From assembly GCF_900111605.1 (NCBI RefSeq), contig NZ_FOIA01000001.1, positions 1 through 64,000 of the forward strand: a stretch of 64,000 bases of DNA, written 5' to 3'. The position numbers and the translations under genes were made by a program. The notes beneath the pieces are model-generated. The model searched no databases and was not told the DNA's origin. It was given only the letters and a program-made list of their open reading frames with translations. The stretch is from Nitrosomonas marina (GTDB taxonomy: Bacteria > Pseudomonadota > Gammaproteobacteria > Burkholderiales > Nitrosomonadaceae). This document shows, piece after piece, positions 29,343 through 40,090 of the stretch (position 1 is its first letter; each line of letters starts with the position of its first letter).

Positions 29343-29915
29343 ATGCCACAGGTGATGCCTGACGAATACCCGTCAAGCTGCCTGAAGAAACTGGAGCAGC
29401 TTGCACTAATACTATTGTTTTTGGGTTTCTTTCATCTGAATGTTTCGTCAGCAGCCCAGGCAGAGGCATTACCTGAATATCAGGTAAAGGCTGCGTTTCT
29501 CTACAATTTTGCGAATTACACACAATGGCCTGATGATATTGGTAACAAATTTGATATTTGTATCCACGGTGAACATTTCTTTGGCAGCGAGCTGAATCAA
29601 ATGCAGGAAAAGAAAATCAATCAGCGTGACATTTCTATCAATTATACAAATCAGATAGAAGATCTGGGTGATTGTCAAATGGTGTTTATCAGCCATACAT
29701 CTGCTTTTATTATCAAGGCAATCCTTGATCACTTGAAGGACAGGCCGGTACTAAAAATAACAGATAACCTAAACAGGCTTCATGAAGGTGTCACCATAAA
29801 TATTGTAGTAGTACATGGAAAAATCAAGTTTGATGTTGACCTGTCAGCAGCAAAAAGCTCGGGTCTTGATCTCAGTTCCCAATTACTGCGTTTTGCCAGA
29901 GAGGTGTATAAATAA
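29343..29915 (+). CDS. YfiR-like (DUF4154) periplasmic regulator
   Basis: This 190-residue protein has a signal segment ([21 protein letters not shown], ending near residue 36) followed by the YfiR core: [39 protein letters not shown], a [36 protein letters not shown] tail. In Pseudomonas, YfiR is the periplasmic repressor of the membrane diguanylate cyclase YfiN. I placed the start at the ATG at 29343, which has an AAGGA site 4 nt upstream; 29355 and 29244 are alternatives. Its stop shares one base with the next start (TAATG), so it is translationally coupled to the giant kinase, its likely partner. Confidence 0.88.
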   Translation: MPQVMPDEYPSSCLKKLEQLALILLFLGFFHLNVSSAAQAEALPEYQVKAAFLYNFANYTQWPDDIGNKFDICIHGEHFFGSELNQMQEKKINQRDISINYTNQIEDLGDCQMVFISHTSAFIIKAILDHLKDRPVLKITDNLNRLHEGVTINIVVVHGKIKFDVDLSAAKSSGLDLSSQLLRFAREVYK

Positions 29916-32900
29916 TGTTCAGTAACTTATCGGCTGCTATCACGCTGCAAAAGAAATTACAGCGAATCAGCCTGACTACTTTAAGTATGGCATTACTGCT
30001 CGTGACTTTGCTTATAATTGCCAACAGCTATGTAATCGGTTCATATGCTTTAATTGAATCCAGTAAATCTAAAGCAAAATTGCTAACAGACAATGCTGCT
30101 TCAACACTGATGTTTCAGGATCTTGGTTCGGCTCAAACCCTTCTGCAATCGCTGAGCAATTCCAAAGAAGTGAGTGCCGCTGCCATTTACAATGAAGATC
30201 AAGAAAAATTTGCCTCTTACTCAGTAAATGACCGTTCATTTCCTGCATCTTTGGGATTTATGCAGGAAGACATCATAGAAGACCTTTACAGCAAGACATT
30301 CATACAACCTATCTTTTTTAAGGACCAGAAGGTAGGCGGTCTTTACCTGGAAATAAGCCTGATTCCGCTCTACTGGCAATTGCTATGGCAAATTCTATTC
30401 ACAATCGGTGCGGCAGCAGTCTCTTTGTTTGCTGCCTACCACCTGGTACAGCGCTTGAACAAATCGGTACTGAATCCATTAACAGGCCTTTCAGATGTCA
30501 TGGAGCAGATTTCCATAAATTCTGATTACCAGGCGCGTGCCAAACAAAGCAATATTATTGAATTGAATGCACTTGCCATCGGCTTCAATAAAATGTTGGA
30601 TGGTATACAGCAACGGGATACGCAACTTGCGAATAACCTCAATATTCTCGAGGAAGAGGTAGTCAAGCGTACACTTGACCTGGAACACAAAACCAATGAA
30701 GCCTGTCATCTCGCTGAAAAGGCCCAGGCCGCCAATAAAGCGAAAAGTGAGTTTCTCGCTACTATGAGTCATGAAATACGCACACCTATGAACGGTGTTT
30801 TGGGAATGACAGAGTTATTACTGTCAACGAAACTGAACGTTCGCCAGAAACGATTGGCAGACATAGCTTACCGATCGGCTGAATCTCTGCTGAGTGTCAT
30901 TAATAACATACTGGATTTTTCTAAAATTGAGTCGGGCAAGTTTCAGTTGGTCACACATGATTTCGATGTGCGCGAATTATTGGAGGACACGGCTGAAATA
31001 ATGGCGACTCAGGCTCATCACAAGGGTCTGGAACTGGTATTGGATTTGCCATCTGATCTGCATGCCACTGTTCAGGGTGATGCAGAACGGCTGCGGCAAG
31101 TTCTCGTAAATTTATTGGGAAATGCCATCAAATTTACACATCATGGAGAGATAACTTTAAAAGTCAGTTGGCTTTATCAAGGCGTGTCTGGAGATCAGAT
31201 GCGTCTGTTATTTGAAGTCAGGGATACCGGGCCTGGTATTGCATCTGATCAGCAGGCAATGATCTTTGAAAGTTTTACACAAGGAGACGGAACTACTACG
31301 CGCCGTCATGGAGGAACGGGACTGGGGTTGAGTATTTCCAGACAAATTGTGGAAATGATGGGCGGCGAACTGAAATTAACCAGTTCTTTGGGCCAGGGTG
31401 CCTGCTTTTATTTCAGTTTACAACTGGGATACGGTATTCAACATATACCGGAAAAAGCGGATGTCTCTGCATTGCAAGGGAAAAACATTCTGGTCGTTGA
31501 TGATAATGCAGCAAACCGAGAAATTCTGTCTGAACAGCTAAAATATTGGGGCGTGTATTCATATTGCGCTTCAAGTGGTGCTCAAGCGCTAAATCATTTA
31601 TTGGACGCCAAAAAGAATAATAAATTATATCATGTGGTTATACTCGATTTTCATATGCCTGAGATGGATGGTCTTACGCTGGCCAAAGCAATCCATGACG
31701 AACCACAACTCGAATCACTACCACTGGTAATGCTCAGCTCTGACAGTATAACCGTTGATTCCGATCAAAGCAGGCAATGCGGCATCAGCTATTTTTTAAA
31801 TAAACCGGTCATTCAGCAAAAACTGTTGAAATGTTTGTTAAGTCTGATAGGTTCGCAGAAAAATCCTGTGCAGAACCGTTCAGAATCAGAATCGAATTCC
31901 GTCGGTGTGTCTCAGATTTCTGGAAAACTGTTGTTAGCCGAAGATAATTTGATAAACCAGGAGGTTGGTGTCGGAATATTGCGTTCAATCGGGTGTCAGG
32001 TCGAAGTGGTCAATAATGGCCTGGAGGCTGTCAATGCTGTATCGGAAAGTGAATACGATTTGATATTGATGGATTGTCACATGCCTGAAATGGATGGCTT
32101 TGAAGCAACAAGGAAAATTCGTGAGCTTGAAAAAACACGAAATACACACAAGTATATTCCCATTATCGCATTAACGGCTGATGTTCAAAAAGGAATCGTA
32201 GAACGGTGTCTTGATAATGGCATGGATGGCTACCTGAGCAAACCCTTTAACAAAAAACAATTACGCGAGCAATTGGAAAAATGGCTGGTGGACAAAAGTG
32301 CAGATCAAGACAAGGCGCCGGCAAAACATTTTTCTTCGGGTGGCGAATCTGGTAGTGAATTGATAAATCCGGATGCGTTGGACACCTTGCGTGAAATCAC
32401 TACAGTAGATGGTGAAAACCTGCTCGCCAAAACTATCACAATGTTTTTAGATGCTGCTCCCAAAGATATTGATGCTTTGCAGCAGGCATTGGATCGACAG
32501 GACACAGCTGAATTAACCAGGATTGCACATTATTTCAAATCAACTTGCGGAAATCTGGGTATACAGTCATTTGCGCAAAACGCTGCTTCACTCGAGGCGG
32601 TCGCCAAACAGGGTCATGTTTCAGGCGCCGATGAATTTCTAAAAGCCATGCAATCGGGTCTTCCCGAAGTTCTATCAGCACTGCGAAATGAAATCGCTTT
32701 ATTGCCGGATGTGTCCGCGTCATTGCAGGAAGAGCCGACCAATCCACCCGTATTAAAAGATCAATTCAAAATGCAGAGCCGACGTATTTTGCTGGTGGAT
32801 GATGATATCAGCTATCGTATGATTACCGGCTCAGTATTAAGGGCGTCGGCATTTATTGTTGATGAAGTTGAAAACGGGCTGCGGGCGCTGGAAAAAGTCA

Positions 32901-34858
32901 AGGAAAGTAAGCCTGATGCGATAATACTTGACGCACTCATGGCGGAACTCAATGGATTTGATACATGCAAGCTATTGCGTAGTAACCCCGAACTGATCAA
33001 TGTTCCAATCATTATGTCCACGGGTCTGGGCGATATCGATTCCATCAATCGTGCTTTTGAATGTGGGGCCACTGATTTTATGGTCAAGCCACTTAACTAT
33101 CCAATATTAATACATCGTTTGTGGTTTGTTCTCAGATCTGACCTGAATGCCAACGAACTCAGAAGCAGCAAATTGCAGCTTTCCACTGCTCAGCGTATTG
33201 CCCGCATCGGCTACTGGGTGTGGGATTCAAAAAATAATCATTTCCAGATCTCGGAGCAGTTGGCAGATTTATGCGGAATTGATCTGGAGACATTTGATGC
33301 AAGTCTTGAGGGATTTGTGCGCCTGATTGATGCCAGGGACAGGGAAATAGTAAAAAACATGATTCTGGCTGCACCTTATAATAAGACTATACAACACATG
33401 GAATACAGGCTGCAGGGATCCAAATCTGAATCCTTCTTTGTCCACCAGGAAATGGTCAAGATAATCGAACATAATCAGGCCAAAATTACCGGTACAGTCC
33501 AGGATATCAGTCTATACAATGAAAATGAAAAGCAGATTCATCACATAGCTTATTTTGATAATCTGACCGGCATCCCCAGCAGAAGTTACTATCAGGAGCG
33601 TATCCAGGCTATTGTCCGCATAGCAAAGTATCGTAACGAACAGTTCGCCTTGCTGTTTATTGATTTGGACGGATTCAAAGATATCAACGACAGCCTCGGT
33701 CATGATCTGGGAGACCAGTTGCTGATCATGATTGCCAAACGAATACAGGAAGTAATCCGCGATGAAGATTTTGCGGCCCGTCTGGGCGGCGATGAGTTTT
33801 GTATTATCGTTAACAATGTTAAAGATAACGAATCTGTCTCAGATATGGCCGCTCGTTGCTTGAACAAGATCAATATGCCTCTGTTTCTCAATAATCATCA
33901 GATAAAGCCGCGTGCAAGTATCGGTATTGCTGTTTTTCCACATGATGGAGACGATGAGGTGGCGCTATTAAAAGCTGCAGATACAGCAATGTATGCAGCC
34001 AAGAAATCTGGCAAGCAGTGTTTTGTTTTTTATTCACATAACATGGCCGCCGAGGCAGTTTCTCGTTTGGAAAAAGAGCAAATGTTACACGAGGCGCTAG
34101 AAAAAGAGCAGTTCTCTTTGCATTTTCAGCCGCAAATATGCCTGCTTACCGGGCGTATGGTCAGCGTCGAAGCGCTGGCAAGGTGGCGACACCCCGAAAA
34201 AGGAATGATTCCCCCAGGTGAATTTATACCGCTGATTGAAGAACTGGGTTTAATTGTTGAGTTTGGAAACTGGGTGCTCAAAGCCGCTTGCCAGCAAATT
34301 GCTAAGTGGCATAAAGCTGGTTTGTCTTCGTTGCAAGTAGCTGTCAATATTTCGCCTACACATTTCCAGGATTCCCGATTAATCGAGATAGTGAAGGACT
34401 TGCTTGAGAAATATGATATTTCAGCACAATATCTTGAGCTGGAAGTTACCGAGAGCGCATTACAGTCAAAAGAACATACCGATATTCTGAAACAGCTCAG
34501 GCAAATCGGAATAAAAATTTCTATTGACGATTTTGGTACGGGCTATTCCTGTCTGGCATCATTAAAGGAATTGCCGTTGGACTGTATTAAAATTGACAAG
34601 GTTTTTCTGGATGATGTGACAACAAACCCGCATACAGCAGTACTCCTGGGCACGATCATTGGGCTGGCCAATGCGCTTGACTATACCCTGATTGCAGAAG
34701 GTGTTGAAACCAGGGAGCAATTATTGGTCATGCATGGTCTGGGCTGCCATATCATACAGGGTTATATTTTCAGCCCATCTGTTCCGGGCGATAAAATTCC
34801 GGAATTGATGAGCATGGATTTTACTCATTTGATAACAGACTCAAGAAAAATGGCATAG
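29915..34858 (+). CDS. Giant hybrid sensor kinase with GGDEF and EAL domains
   Basis: This 1647-residue inner-membrane protein has, in order: TM1 (about residues 20-42), a CHASE8-type periplasmic domain like that of YfiN, TM2 (about 155-178), HAMP, a coiled coil, HisKA with H286 ([11 protein letters not shown]), HATPase, REC1 (D578), REC2 (D720), HPt with H872 ([12 protein letters not shown]), REC3 (D1006), PAS (about 1065-1185), GGDEF (intact GGDEF at 1291-1295) and EAL (intact EAL at 1419-1421, DDFGTGYS at 1538). All phosphorelay residues and both c-di-GMP active-site motifs are present. It could couple an internal phosphorelay to c-di-GMP synthesis or breakdown. It is translationally coupled to the YfiR-like gene and 13 nt before an HDOD gene. 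Confidence 0.95.
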   Translation: MFSNLSAAITLQKKLQRISLTTLSMALLLVTLLIIANSYVIGSYALIESSKSKAKLLTDNAASTLMFQDLGSAQTLLQSLSNSKEVSAAAIYNEDQEKFASYSVNDRSFPASLGFMQEDIIEDLYSKTFIQPIFFKDQKVGGLYLEISLIPLYWQLLWQILFTIGAAAVSLFAAYHLVQRLNKSVLNPLTGLSDVMEQISINSDYQARAKQSNIIELNALAIGFNKMLDGIQQRDTQLANNLNILEEEVVKRTLDLEHKTNEACHLAEKAQAANKAKSEFLATMSHEIRTPMNGVLGMTELLLSTKLNVRQKRLADIAYRSAESLLSVINNILDFSKIESGKFQLVTHDFDVRELLEDTAEIMATQAHHKGLELVLDLPSDLHATVQGDAERLRQVLVNLLGNAIKFTHHGEITLKVSWLYQGVSGDQMRLLFEVRDTGPGIASDQQAMIFESFTQGDGTTTRRHGGTGLGLSISRQIVEMMGGELKLTSSLGQGACFYFSLQLGYGIQHIPEKADVSALQGKNILVVDDNAANREILSEQLKYWGVYSYCASSGAQALNHLLDAKKNNKLYHVVILDFHMPEMDGLTLAKAIHDEPQLESLPLVMLSSDSITVDSDQSRQCGISYFLNKPVIQQKLLKCLLSLIGSQKNPVQNRSESESNSVGVSQISGKLLLAEDNLINQEVGVGILRSIGCQVEVVNNGLEAVNAVSESEYDLILMDCHMPEMDGFEATRKIRELEKTRNTHKYIPIIALTADVQKGIVERCLDNGMDGYLSKPFNKKQLREQLEKWLVDKSADQDKAPAKHFSSGGESGSELINPDALDTLREITTVDGENLLAKTITMFLDAAPKDIDALQQALDRQDTAELTRIAHYFKSTCGNLGIQSFAQNAASLEAVAKQGHVSGADEFLKAMQSGLPEVLSALRNEIALLPDVSASLQEEPTNPPVLKDQFKMQSRRILLVDDDISYRMITGSVLRASAFIVDEVENGLRALEKVKESKPDAIILDALMAELNGFDTCKLLRSNPELINVPIIMSTGLGDIDSINRAFECGATDFMVKPLNYPILIHRLWFVLRSDLNANELRSSKLQLSTAQRIARIGYWVWDSKNNHFQISEQLADLCGIDLETFDASLEGFVRLIDARDREIVKNMILAAPYNKTIQHMEYRLQGSKSESFFVHQEMVKIIEHNQAKITGTVQDISLYNENEKQIHHIAYFDNLTGIPSRSYYQERIQAIVRIAKYRNEQFALLFIDLDGFKDINDSLGHDLGDQLLIMIAKRIQEVIRDEDFAARLGGDEFCIIVNNVKDNESVSDMAARCLNKINMPLFLNNHQIKPRASIGIAVFPHDGDDEVALLKAADTAMYAAKKSGKQCFVFYSHNMAAEAVSRLEKEQMLHEALEKEQFSLHFQPQICLLTGRMVSVEALARWRHPEKGMIPPGEFIPLIEELGLIVEFGNWVLKAACQQIAKWHKAGLSSLQVAVNISPTHFQDSRLIEIVKDLLEKYDISAQYLELEVTESALQSKEHTDILKQLRQIGIKISIDDFGTGYSCLASLKELPLDCIKIDKVFLDDVTTNPHTAVLLGTIIGLANALDYTLIAEGVETREQLLVMHGLGCHIIQGYIFSPSVPGDKIPELMSMDFTHLITDSRKMA

Positions 34859-34871
34859 AGACAGTTTGATA

Positions 34872-35759
34872 ATGATAACCGATCACGTAAATTGTACTAG
34901 TCAGCTCTTTATCCAGCGTACTCGAAGAAGTACAAATCTGCCCTTATTATCAAAAAATATAAATAAGCTGTTGAAAGCACTGGATGATACTGAATTAAAT
35001 CATCAGAAGTTAGCAGAAATAATCATGAAATTTCCTGAAATTTCAGCGCGACTGGTTTATTTGGCCAATTCCGCATGGATTTCATCTGCAAAGCCTGTAA
35101 CAAGCGTAGACCGGGCATGTTTCATTTTGGGTCATTCAATTGTCAAGAGTGTAAGTCTGGGCATGTCAATTTCTTCTTGTTTTGATACAAGAAAATGCCC
35201 CGGCTTCAAAGTAGACCGCTTCTGGACGACTTCGTTGCTGGTCAGTAAGGGTGCCGGTCTGTTGGCTTCCAGAATATCTCATAAAGTGGAATGTAATGAT
35301 TTTGAACAAACCTCCCAGTCCGCTGGCCTTCTGCATAATATCGGCTTACTGTGGCTTGCAGATCAATTACCCAAAGAGACCAACAAAGCATTACGAGAGT
35401 CCCAGACAGATTCAGGATTAACAGTTAATAAGGCTTTGATAAAACATACAGGAACTGATTACTGTGAAGTAGGCAGCTGGCTCTGTTGCCAAATGAAATT
35501 TCCTGATGTATTGAACACAGCCATTAGATTTCAACGTGACAACCATTATCGGCAATCGTTTTGGGAGGTTGCTGTTCTGGTCGGAACAGCGGCTAACATG
35601 GTAACAGCATTGCATAATAAATGCGAAGATGTATCTGAAAACACCCGTTTAAACCAGTTAGGTATAGATTGCTGTGAGCAAAACGCTGTTTATAGACAAC
35701 TTGTCGACAGTTTTGAGAAAACACAAGAACTGGTAAAAATAATGTCTGGATCGAGATAG
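34872..35759 (+). CDS. HDOD domain signalling protein
   Basis: This 295-residue protein has an HDOD domain at about residues 25-225: LPLLSKNINKLLKALDD, FPEISARLVYLANSAWIS, a SVDRACFILGHSIVKSVSLGMSIS segment and LLHNIGLLWLADQLP. HDOD proteins resemble HD phosphodiesterases but lack the metal ligands and act in signal transduction. I chose the ATG at 34872 over the TTG at 34866. It lies 13 nt after the giant kinase stop, so it probably acts in the same pathway, perhaps as an output or adaptor. Several Cys residues are scattered through it. Confidence 0.85.
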   Translation: MITDHVNCTSQLFIQRTRRSTNLPLLSKNINKLLKALDDTELNHQKLAEIIMKFPEISARLVYLANSAWISSAKPVTSVDRACFILGHSIVKSVSLGMSISSCFDTRKCPGFKVDRFWTTSLLVSKGAGLLASRISHKVECNDFEQTSQSAGLLHNIGLLWLADQLPKETNKALRESQTDSGLTVNKALIKHTGTDYCEVGSWLCCQMKFPDVLNTAIRFQRDNHYRQSFWEVAVLVGTAANMVTALHNKCEDVSENTRLNQLGIDCCEQNAVYRQLVDSFEKTQELVKIMSGSR

Positions 35760-35988
35760 TATTAACTATCAATGATTTTTAGTAAGCATACACATTGAAA
35801 GAAAGCGGCTTGATTTTCTACGGCTGGTATCGAAATCAATACCATGCAATTTTCATTCTTATATTGACAGTATGTCTTGAATGAGGGTAAATGGTTTTAC
35901 ATATCTCAAGACTACTCTGTTTATCCTTTTTTTGCCGTTGATTTTTAAAAAAGCGCGGGTCAGATCGCACGATAATCTCATGACTGCC

Positions 35989-37359
35989 TTACGACTGTTG
36001 TTTTGCTGCATACCTGGCATCAAGTTGTTCCGCCAGCTGTTTTATTTTTCCGGAGATCCTGACCGGATAAGCGGGCGCGGTATCCAGAAGCTTCATGGCA
36101 TGCGGCAGTTGAGAATAGTTCGATACCGTTTTCCGGCGAATCTCATTTAACGGCAGATTGTTCTGTATGCGCTCGCCTGACTGCATGTATTGTTTGAGCA
36201 AAGGTTCGCCGGTGTGCGGTTGCTCATCCTCCAGCGCCACGACATCGCCTGCAAAACAATTGCTGTCGTTATAGCAGCGAAATACCTGCTTTCTGCCGGG
36301 CCAGGTGGCTTTTCCTTCCGAGTGCTTACGGCGTGGTTTGTCCGCATATTCCTGAAGTTTATAAGCGCAGTCAAGTGCAGGTGCGTCACTGGATATATCG
36401 AGTGCTGTTCCGATCCCGAAACCGTCGATCGGGGCACCGGACTGTATGAGCGCGTGTAAACGGTACTCATCGATATTACCGCTGGCGAAAATGGTGGTTT
36501 CGTGCAGGCCGCCTTGGTCCAGTATTCTGCGTACATTTCTCGCATGTTCGGCCAAATCGCCGCTATCCAGTCGAACACCGTTGATTTGAATTCGTTTCCG
36601 TGCGAGCTTGTCGGCAAGACCGGTAAGTTTGGCCGCGGCTTTTTCGGTATCGTATGTGTCGATGAGCAGTACGGTATTGTCTGGATGCGATTGCACAAAG
36701 TGTTTAAAAGCCTCGAGTTCGTCGTCATGTGCCTGAATATACGAATGAGCCATCGTGCCGTATAGCGGCACGCCGTAAACAGCGTCGGCAAGTACTGTCG
36801 CAGTGCCGGAGAATCCTGCCAGGTAACTTGCACGCGCAGCCAGTAGTCCGGCTTCTGCGCCATGCGCACGGCGCATGCCAAAATCAACCAGTGTTTTATC
36901 AGGTGCAACCAGGACCGAACGGGCTGCTTTGGAGGCAATCAGTGTCTCGAAATGTATCAGATTAATAATCCGGGATTCGACCAATTGAGCTTGTGGCAGC
37001 GGGGCGGTAACCCGGATTATTGGTTCATCCGGAAAAAAAACTGTCCCTTCCGGCAGCGCGTGAACATCTCCGGCAAAGCGAAACTCTTTCAAATACTCGA
37101 TAACATGAGGTGGAAAACGTGAAGCAAGCCAGGTAAGTTCGTCCTCGGAAAATCGTAAATACTCGAGATAATCCAGCACCTGCTCAAGTCCGGCAACAAC
37201 CAGAAAATTACGGCCTTCTGGCAGTTTGCGTACGAACATTTCGAATACTGCGGTATCTTCCATGCCGTGTTCTATATAGCTTTGCAGCATGGTCAGCTGA
37301 TACAGATCGGTCAGCAACGGACTGAATTGCCCATAGGGATTTGAGTACGGATTCATCAT
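35989..37359 (-). CDS. pncB: Nicotinate phosphoribosyltransferase
   Basis: This 456-residue enzyme makes nicotinate mononucleotide from nicotinate and PRPP. Family blocks are visible: LLTDLYQLTMLQSY at the N-terminus, DFGMRRAHGAEAGLLAARASYLAGFSGTA, the LIDTYDTEKAA segment with substrate Asp, and GVRLDSGDLAEHAR. A GAGGAG ribosome-binding site precedes tandem ATGs at 37359 and 37356. The first overlaps the stop of pncA. It forms a two-gene salvage operon with the nicotinamidase. Confidence 0.95.
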   Translation of the reverse strand: MMNPYSNPYGQFSPLLTDLYQLTMLQSYIEHGMEDTAVFEMFVRKLPEGRNFLVVAGLEQVLDYLEYLRFSEDELTWLASRFPPHVIEYLKEFRFAGDVHALPEGTVFFPDEPIIRVTAPLPQAQLVESRIINLIHFETLIASKAARSVLVAPDKTLVDFGMRRAHGAEAGLLAARASYLAGFSGTATVLADAVYGVPLYGTMAHSYIQAHDDELEAFKHFVQSHPDNTVLLIDTYDTEKAAAKLTGLADKLARKRIQINGVRLDSGDLAEHARNVRRILDQGGLHETTIFASGNIDEYRLHALIQSGAPIDGFGIGTALDISSDAPALDCAYKLQEYADKPRRKHSEGKATWPGRKQVFRCYNDSNCFAGDVVALEDEQPHTGEPLLKQYMQSGERIQNNLPLNEIRRKTVSNYSQLPHAMKLLDTAPAYPVRISGKIKQLAEQLDARYAAKQQS

Positions 37360-37937
37360 TCAATCTCCTCGTGATTGACCGGAACGACCCCGATTCGTTG
37401 CATTTTCAGCAGTGCATTGCGACCGTCATCTGGCTGTTGGTTAATTGCGCATACCGCATCCGTGAGTATAAATGTCTTATAGTGCAAGCGAATGGCGTCT
37501 TCCACTGTACTCAAAACGCAATACTCGGTTGCCAGTCCGCTAACAAATAACCGCTTTATATTGCGCGATTGCAGCATTTCATTGAGTTGCGTCCCTGAAA
37601 ATGCCGAGTATGCGTCTTTTTCCTGTGTCGTGGCTTTGGAAATTATTGTGGCGTTGTCAGGGAGTTCAAGTGCTGCCGGAAACGCGGCTCCTTCAGTGTG
37701 TGCAACGCAATGTGAAGGCCAGGGGCCGCCATTTGACTCAAACGAGCAATGATTCTCCGGATGCCAGTCGCGTGTTGCAACAATTGGAAGCCCGCGACTT
37801 TGGAAATTAACGATATATTGATTGATCACCGGAATAATCTTTTTTCCTGCGGTGACCGGCAAACTACCACCAGGCAGAAAATCGTTTTGCATATCGACAA
37901 TAATCAGCGCATCCCCGGACTGAAGTCTGGTTTTCAT
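37356..37937 (-). CDS. pncA: Nicotinamidase (isochorismatase family)
   Basis: This 193-residue enzyme deamidates nicotinamide to nicotinate. The catalytic Asp is in IIVDMQNDFLPGGSL, the metal-site Asp and His in RDWHPENHCSF, the Lys in ISKATTQEKDAYSAF, and the nucleophilic Cys in LATEYCVLSTVEDA. I placed the start at 37937 (MKTRLQSGDALIIV); an open frame extends to 38039 but its first 34 residues are not family-like. The stop overlaps the pncB start by 3 nt, so nicotinamide flows to NaMN through one operon. Confidence 0.94.
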   Translation of the reverse strand: MKTRLQSGDALIIVDMQNDFLPGGSLPVTAGKKIIPVINQYIVNFQSRGLPIVATRDWHPENHCSFESNGGPWPSHCVAHTEGAAFPAALELPDNATIISKATTQEKDAYSAFSGTQLNEMLQSRNIKRLFVSGLATEYCVLSTVEDAIRLHYKTFILTDAVCAINQQPDDGRNALLKMQRIGVVPVNHEEIE

Positions 37938-38115
37938 CCTGATGCCATGAGCCCCTTCAGTGATTACCATTCTAAATAATGGATCTGGCAAAACAGTTCT
38001 CACCGCGGCCGCATGCCTGAATTGTGTGCCAGATCGCAATCAAATGGGTGCTTTCGTTTCAGAAAAATTATCTGAATCAGTAGTTATTGATTGATACTGT
38101 TGTCAGGTTATGGCT

Positions 38116-38580
38116 TTATTTTGTTTCAGAGAAAGCAGCAACTGCACCCGGCCGGCGCAGCATTTTGTCCACTTCACCCTGATGCATTTCTTCCGCAGCA
38201 ATCAGTCGGCGCGCATACTCTTCAAGCATCACGAATTTACCCTCAACCAGAGACAATAATTCTTTATAGCTTGCTAAAGCAGTTCTTTCATGTTCCAGTG
38301 ACTCGCGCAGGATATCGCCAATATCGTGCTGATGGGTTTCAAGCAAAGGACCGATCGTCAGTGGCGGATGATCGCCCAGATGCGTAATCATTTCACCTGC
38401 TTCACGGGCATGAAGCAGTGATTCGTCCGCCTGTGCCTGCAGCCAGGATACGATAGGTATACGGTTGTAGCCATAAACCATAAAAGCGTAGTGGGTATAG
38501 CGAACTACCCCTGCAAGCTCGAGTTCGAGGATTTTGTTAAGGCATTTCAGTACGGCTTTTTTGTCAAATGTCTCATTCAT
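38116..38580 (-). CDS. Bacterioferritin-like protein
   Basis: This ferritin-like four-helix protein of 154 residues has iron-ligand type motifs in each helix pair: ELELAGVVRYTHYAFM, DESLLHAREAGEMITHLG, ESLEHERTALASYKELL and EYARRLIAAEEMHQGEV. The first E, the E-x-x-H and the later E and E-x-x-H make a plausible di-iron site. It may store or oxidise iron or protect against peroxide. A strong ribosome-binding site (AGGAGGT) precedes the ATG. It is monocistronic between pncA and the BolA gene. Confidence 0.85.
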   Translation of the reverse strand: MNETFDKKAVLKCLNKILELELAGVVRYTHYAFMVYGYNRIPIVSWLQAQADESLLHAREAGEMITHLGDHPPLTIGPLLETHQHDIGDILRESLEHERTALASYKELLSLVEGKFVMLEEYARRLIAAEEMHQGEVDKMLRRPGAVAAFSETK

Positions 38581-38728
38581 CTGCTTTACCTCCTATACTT
38601 TATACATGGTTTTTACCAAACGACCTGTTCGATATCCTGAGAATACTCCTTGAAAACTCGATCGAATTCAAAAGATCTGATTACATTATTTAAACTGACT
38701 AATTGCTTCTCCTGAAAAAACAGTTGCA

Positions 38729-39049
38729 TCAAGGCCGTTCTGCTTTAGAACCGCCAAGACACGGAGGAGACTCCTTGTGTTTTCCACCGGTGTCATGCCA
38801 TTCTTCGATTGTCATTGTATGCAGTGCAAGTGCATGGATAGAATGGGTAAGTTCATCAGCCAGAATATTGTTGACCAGCTGATGCCGGGCCACTAGTCTT
38901 TTTCCATTAAATTGATCGGAAACGATAGTTACCTTGAAATGGGATTCCGAGCCTGCCGGTACATTATGTTTGTAACTCTCGTTAACGACTTCCAGATGGC
39001 GCGGCTGCAGTGTCCGAAGCTTGTTCTCGATTGAGGTTTTCATGTCCAT
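38729..39049 (-). CDS. BolA family protein
   Basis: This 106-residue protein has the BolA fold blocks: [50 protein letters not shown], and [17 protein letters not shown]. BolA proteins pair with monothiol glutaredoxins and function in iron-sulfur trafficking or stress responses; some bind DNA. The conserved His near the loop and the C-terminal His-rich part are present. Two ATGs, at 39049 and 39043, fit equally well. It lies on the same strand as the ferritin-like gene, which links it loosely to iron handling. Confidence 0.9.
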   Translation of the reverse strand: MDMKTSIENKLRTLQPRHLEVVNESYKHNVPAGSESHFKVTIVSDQFNGKRLVARHQLVNNILADELTHSIHALALHTMTIEEWHDTGGKHKESPPCLGGSKAERP

Positions 39050-39452
39050 ATTACGGTTGTCTACATGTGATTAAGTTCTTTTTACTGCATAATAATTAAA
39101 ATAGACTGCGTAGATTCAAATACGTTTCAGTTGTGTTGATGCTGGCTCAGTTTGTGGTTTGATTACTCGAAAAATACACCTTTAAGACGGTAGCCATGAG
39201 TCATCAACAGCATCAAGTGTGTTTAGCTTCTGAAATCATTATTGCATGATTATATGGTTTTAAACATTGCTAAATCATATTTTTACTGAAGAGATAAATG
39301 TAATTCATGCTTGTTGAATACGCGGGAACGAGCGTGCACGGTTGTCAATAAAAGCGGTTCAAAGGCGAACTGGCGGTAGAAAGGCCAATTGGTTAGACTG
39401 TATATTGGCTTTTCTTCCTTTAACGTATCATTTACCGGAGGGCGTGTTAATT
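39050..39452. other. Divergent intergenic region between the BolA and VOC genes
   Basis: About 400 nt separating two divergent genes, so promoters for both are expected. A loose hairpin, AAAGGCCAAT ... ATTGGCTTTT at roughly 39378-39413, lies 40 nt before the VOC gene start, and a GGAGGG ribosome-binding site is at 39438-39443. Open frames in this region lack support. Confidence 0.45.
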
Positions 39453-39830
39453 ATGGTACAGGTCTATGGAATTAATCATGTTGCACTGGATGTCAATGAT
39501 CTGGACAAGGCCATTGCATTTTACAGGGACATACTGGAGGTTGAGGTCATGAAACAGACCGACAAGGCAGCGATGCTGGACTTGAACGGCCGTTTTGATT
39601 TTCTGGCGCTATTTGAAGATCCATCCATTAATCCGGATACACCCAAGGATGGGCACTGGGGTGTTGTTGTCGATAACCTTGAAGCAGTACGTGAGCGCGC
39701 CGAGAAATGGAATCTCACGTTTTACCCTGATTTCGAATGCGATTTCAGGGACCCTTTTGGCTACAGAGTGCAGGTAATTCGTCAGGCAGATGTCACCAAG
39801 CAGCCCGTGCCATACGATCCTGAGAACTAA
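39453..39830 (+). CDS. VOC (glyoxalase/bleomycin-resistance) superfamily protein
   Basis: This 125-residue protein has one VOC domain: NHVALDVNDLDKAIAFYRDILEVEV at the N-terminus, a central HWGVVVDNLEAVRERAEKW and a C-terminal DFRDPFGYRVQVI. The metal-ligand type His near residue 7 and the C-terminal acidic and Tyr pattern fit the family. The substrate is unknown. I placed the start at 39453 because of the GGAGGG 9 nt upstream and the family start; an open frame extends upstream to 39342. It ends 20 nt before the inverted-repeat element. Confidence 0.85.
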   Translation: MVQVYGINHVALDVNDLDKAIAFYRDILEVEVMKQTDKAAMLDLNGRFDFLALFEDPSINPDTPKDGHWGVVVDNLEAVRERAEKWNLTFYPDFECDFRDPFGYRVQVIRQADVTKQPVPYDPEN

Positions 39831-39850
39831 AATTCTGTAGCGAGTGAAGA

Positions 39851-39880
39851 CCAGTACTCTATCAATATGATATTGCCGGG
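39851..39880 (+). repeat. Left terminal inverted repeat of the MITE-like element
   Basis: Pairs with 40091-40120 in inverse orientation, 25 of 30 matching; both ends contain CAATATGATATTG in the same relative position. A GTGA lies just outside each end (3-nt offset on the left). Confidence 0.7.
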
Positions 39881-40090
39881 TTCAGTGCGCTTGTCAGCAC
39901 TCATGGCAAGGCGTGTCTTGCAGGAAATAGTCATTCTATTACCAAAAGACACAACACGGTCCATGGGCGCTGACAAGCGCACCCACCGGACGTTACCGTG
40001 GTGTCCTGCAGCCGCGTTACAGTACTTGAAAAGGGAATAACCCTTTCCCGTGTACTGTGCCTTGCTGCATAACACCACGATAACGCTGTA

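Noticed and set aside
36147..36938. A 263-codon frame within pncB in another frame
   Set aside because: Overlaps the well-supported nicotinate phosphoribosyltransferase; no motifs and a biased composition.
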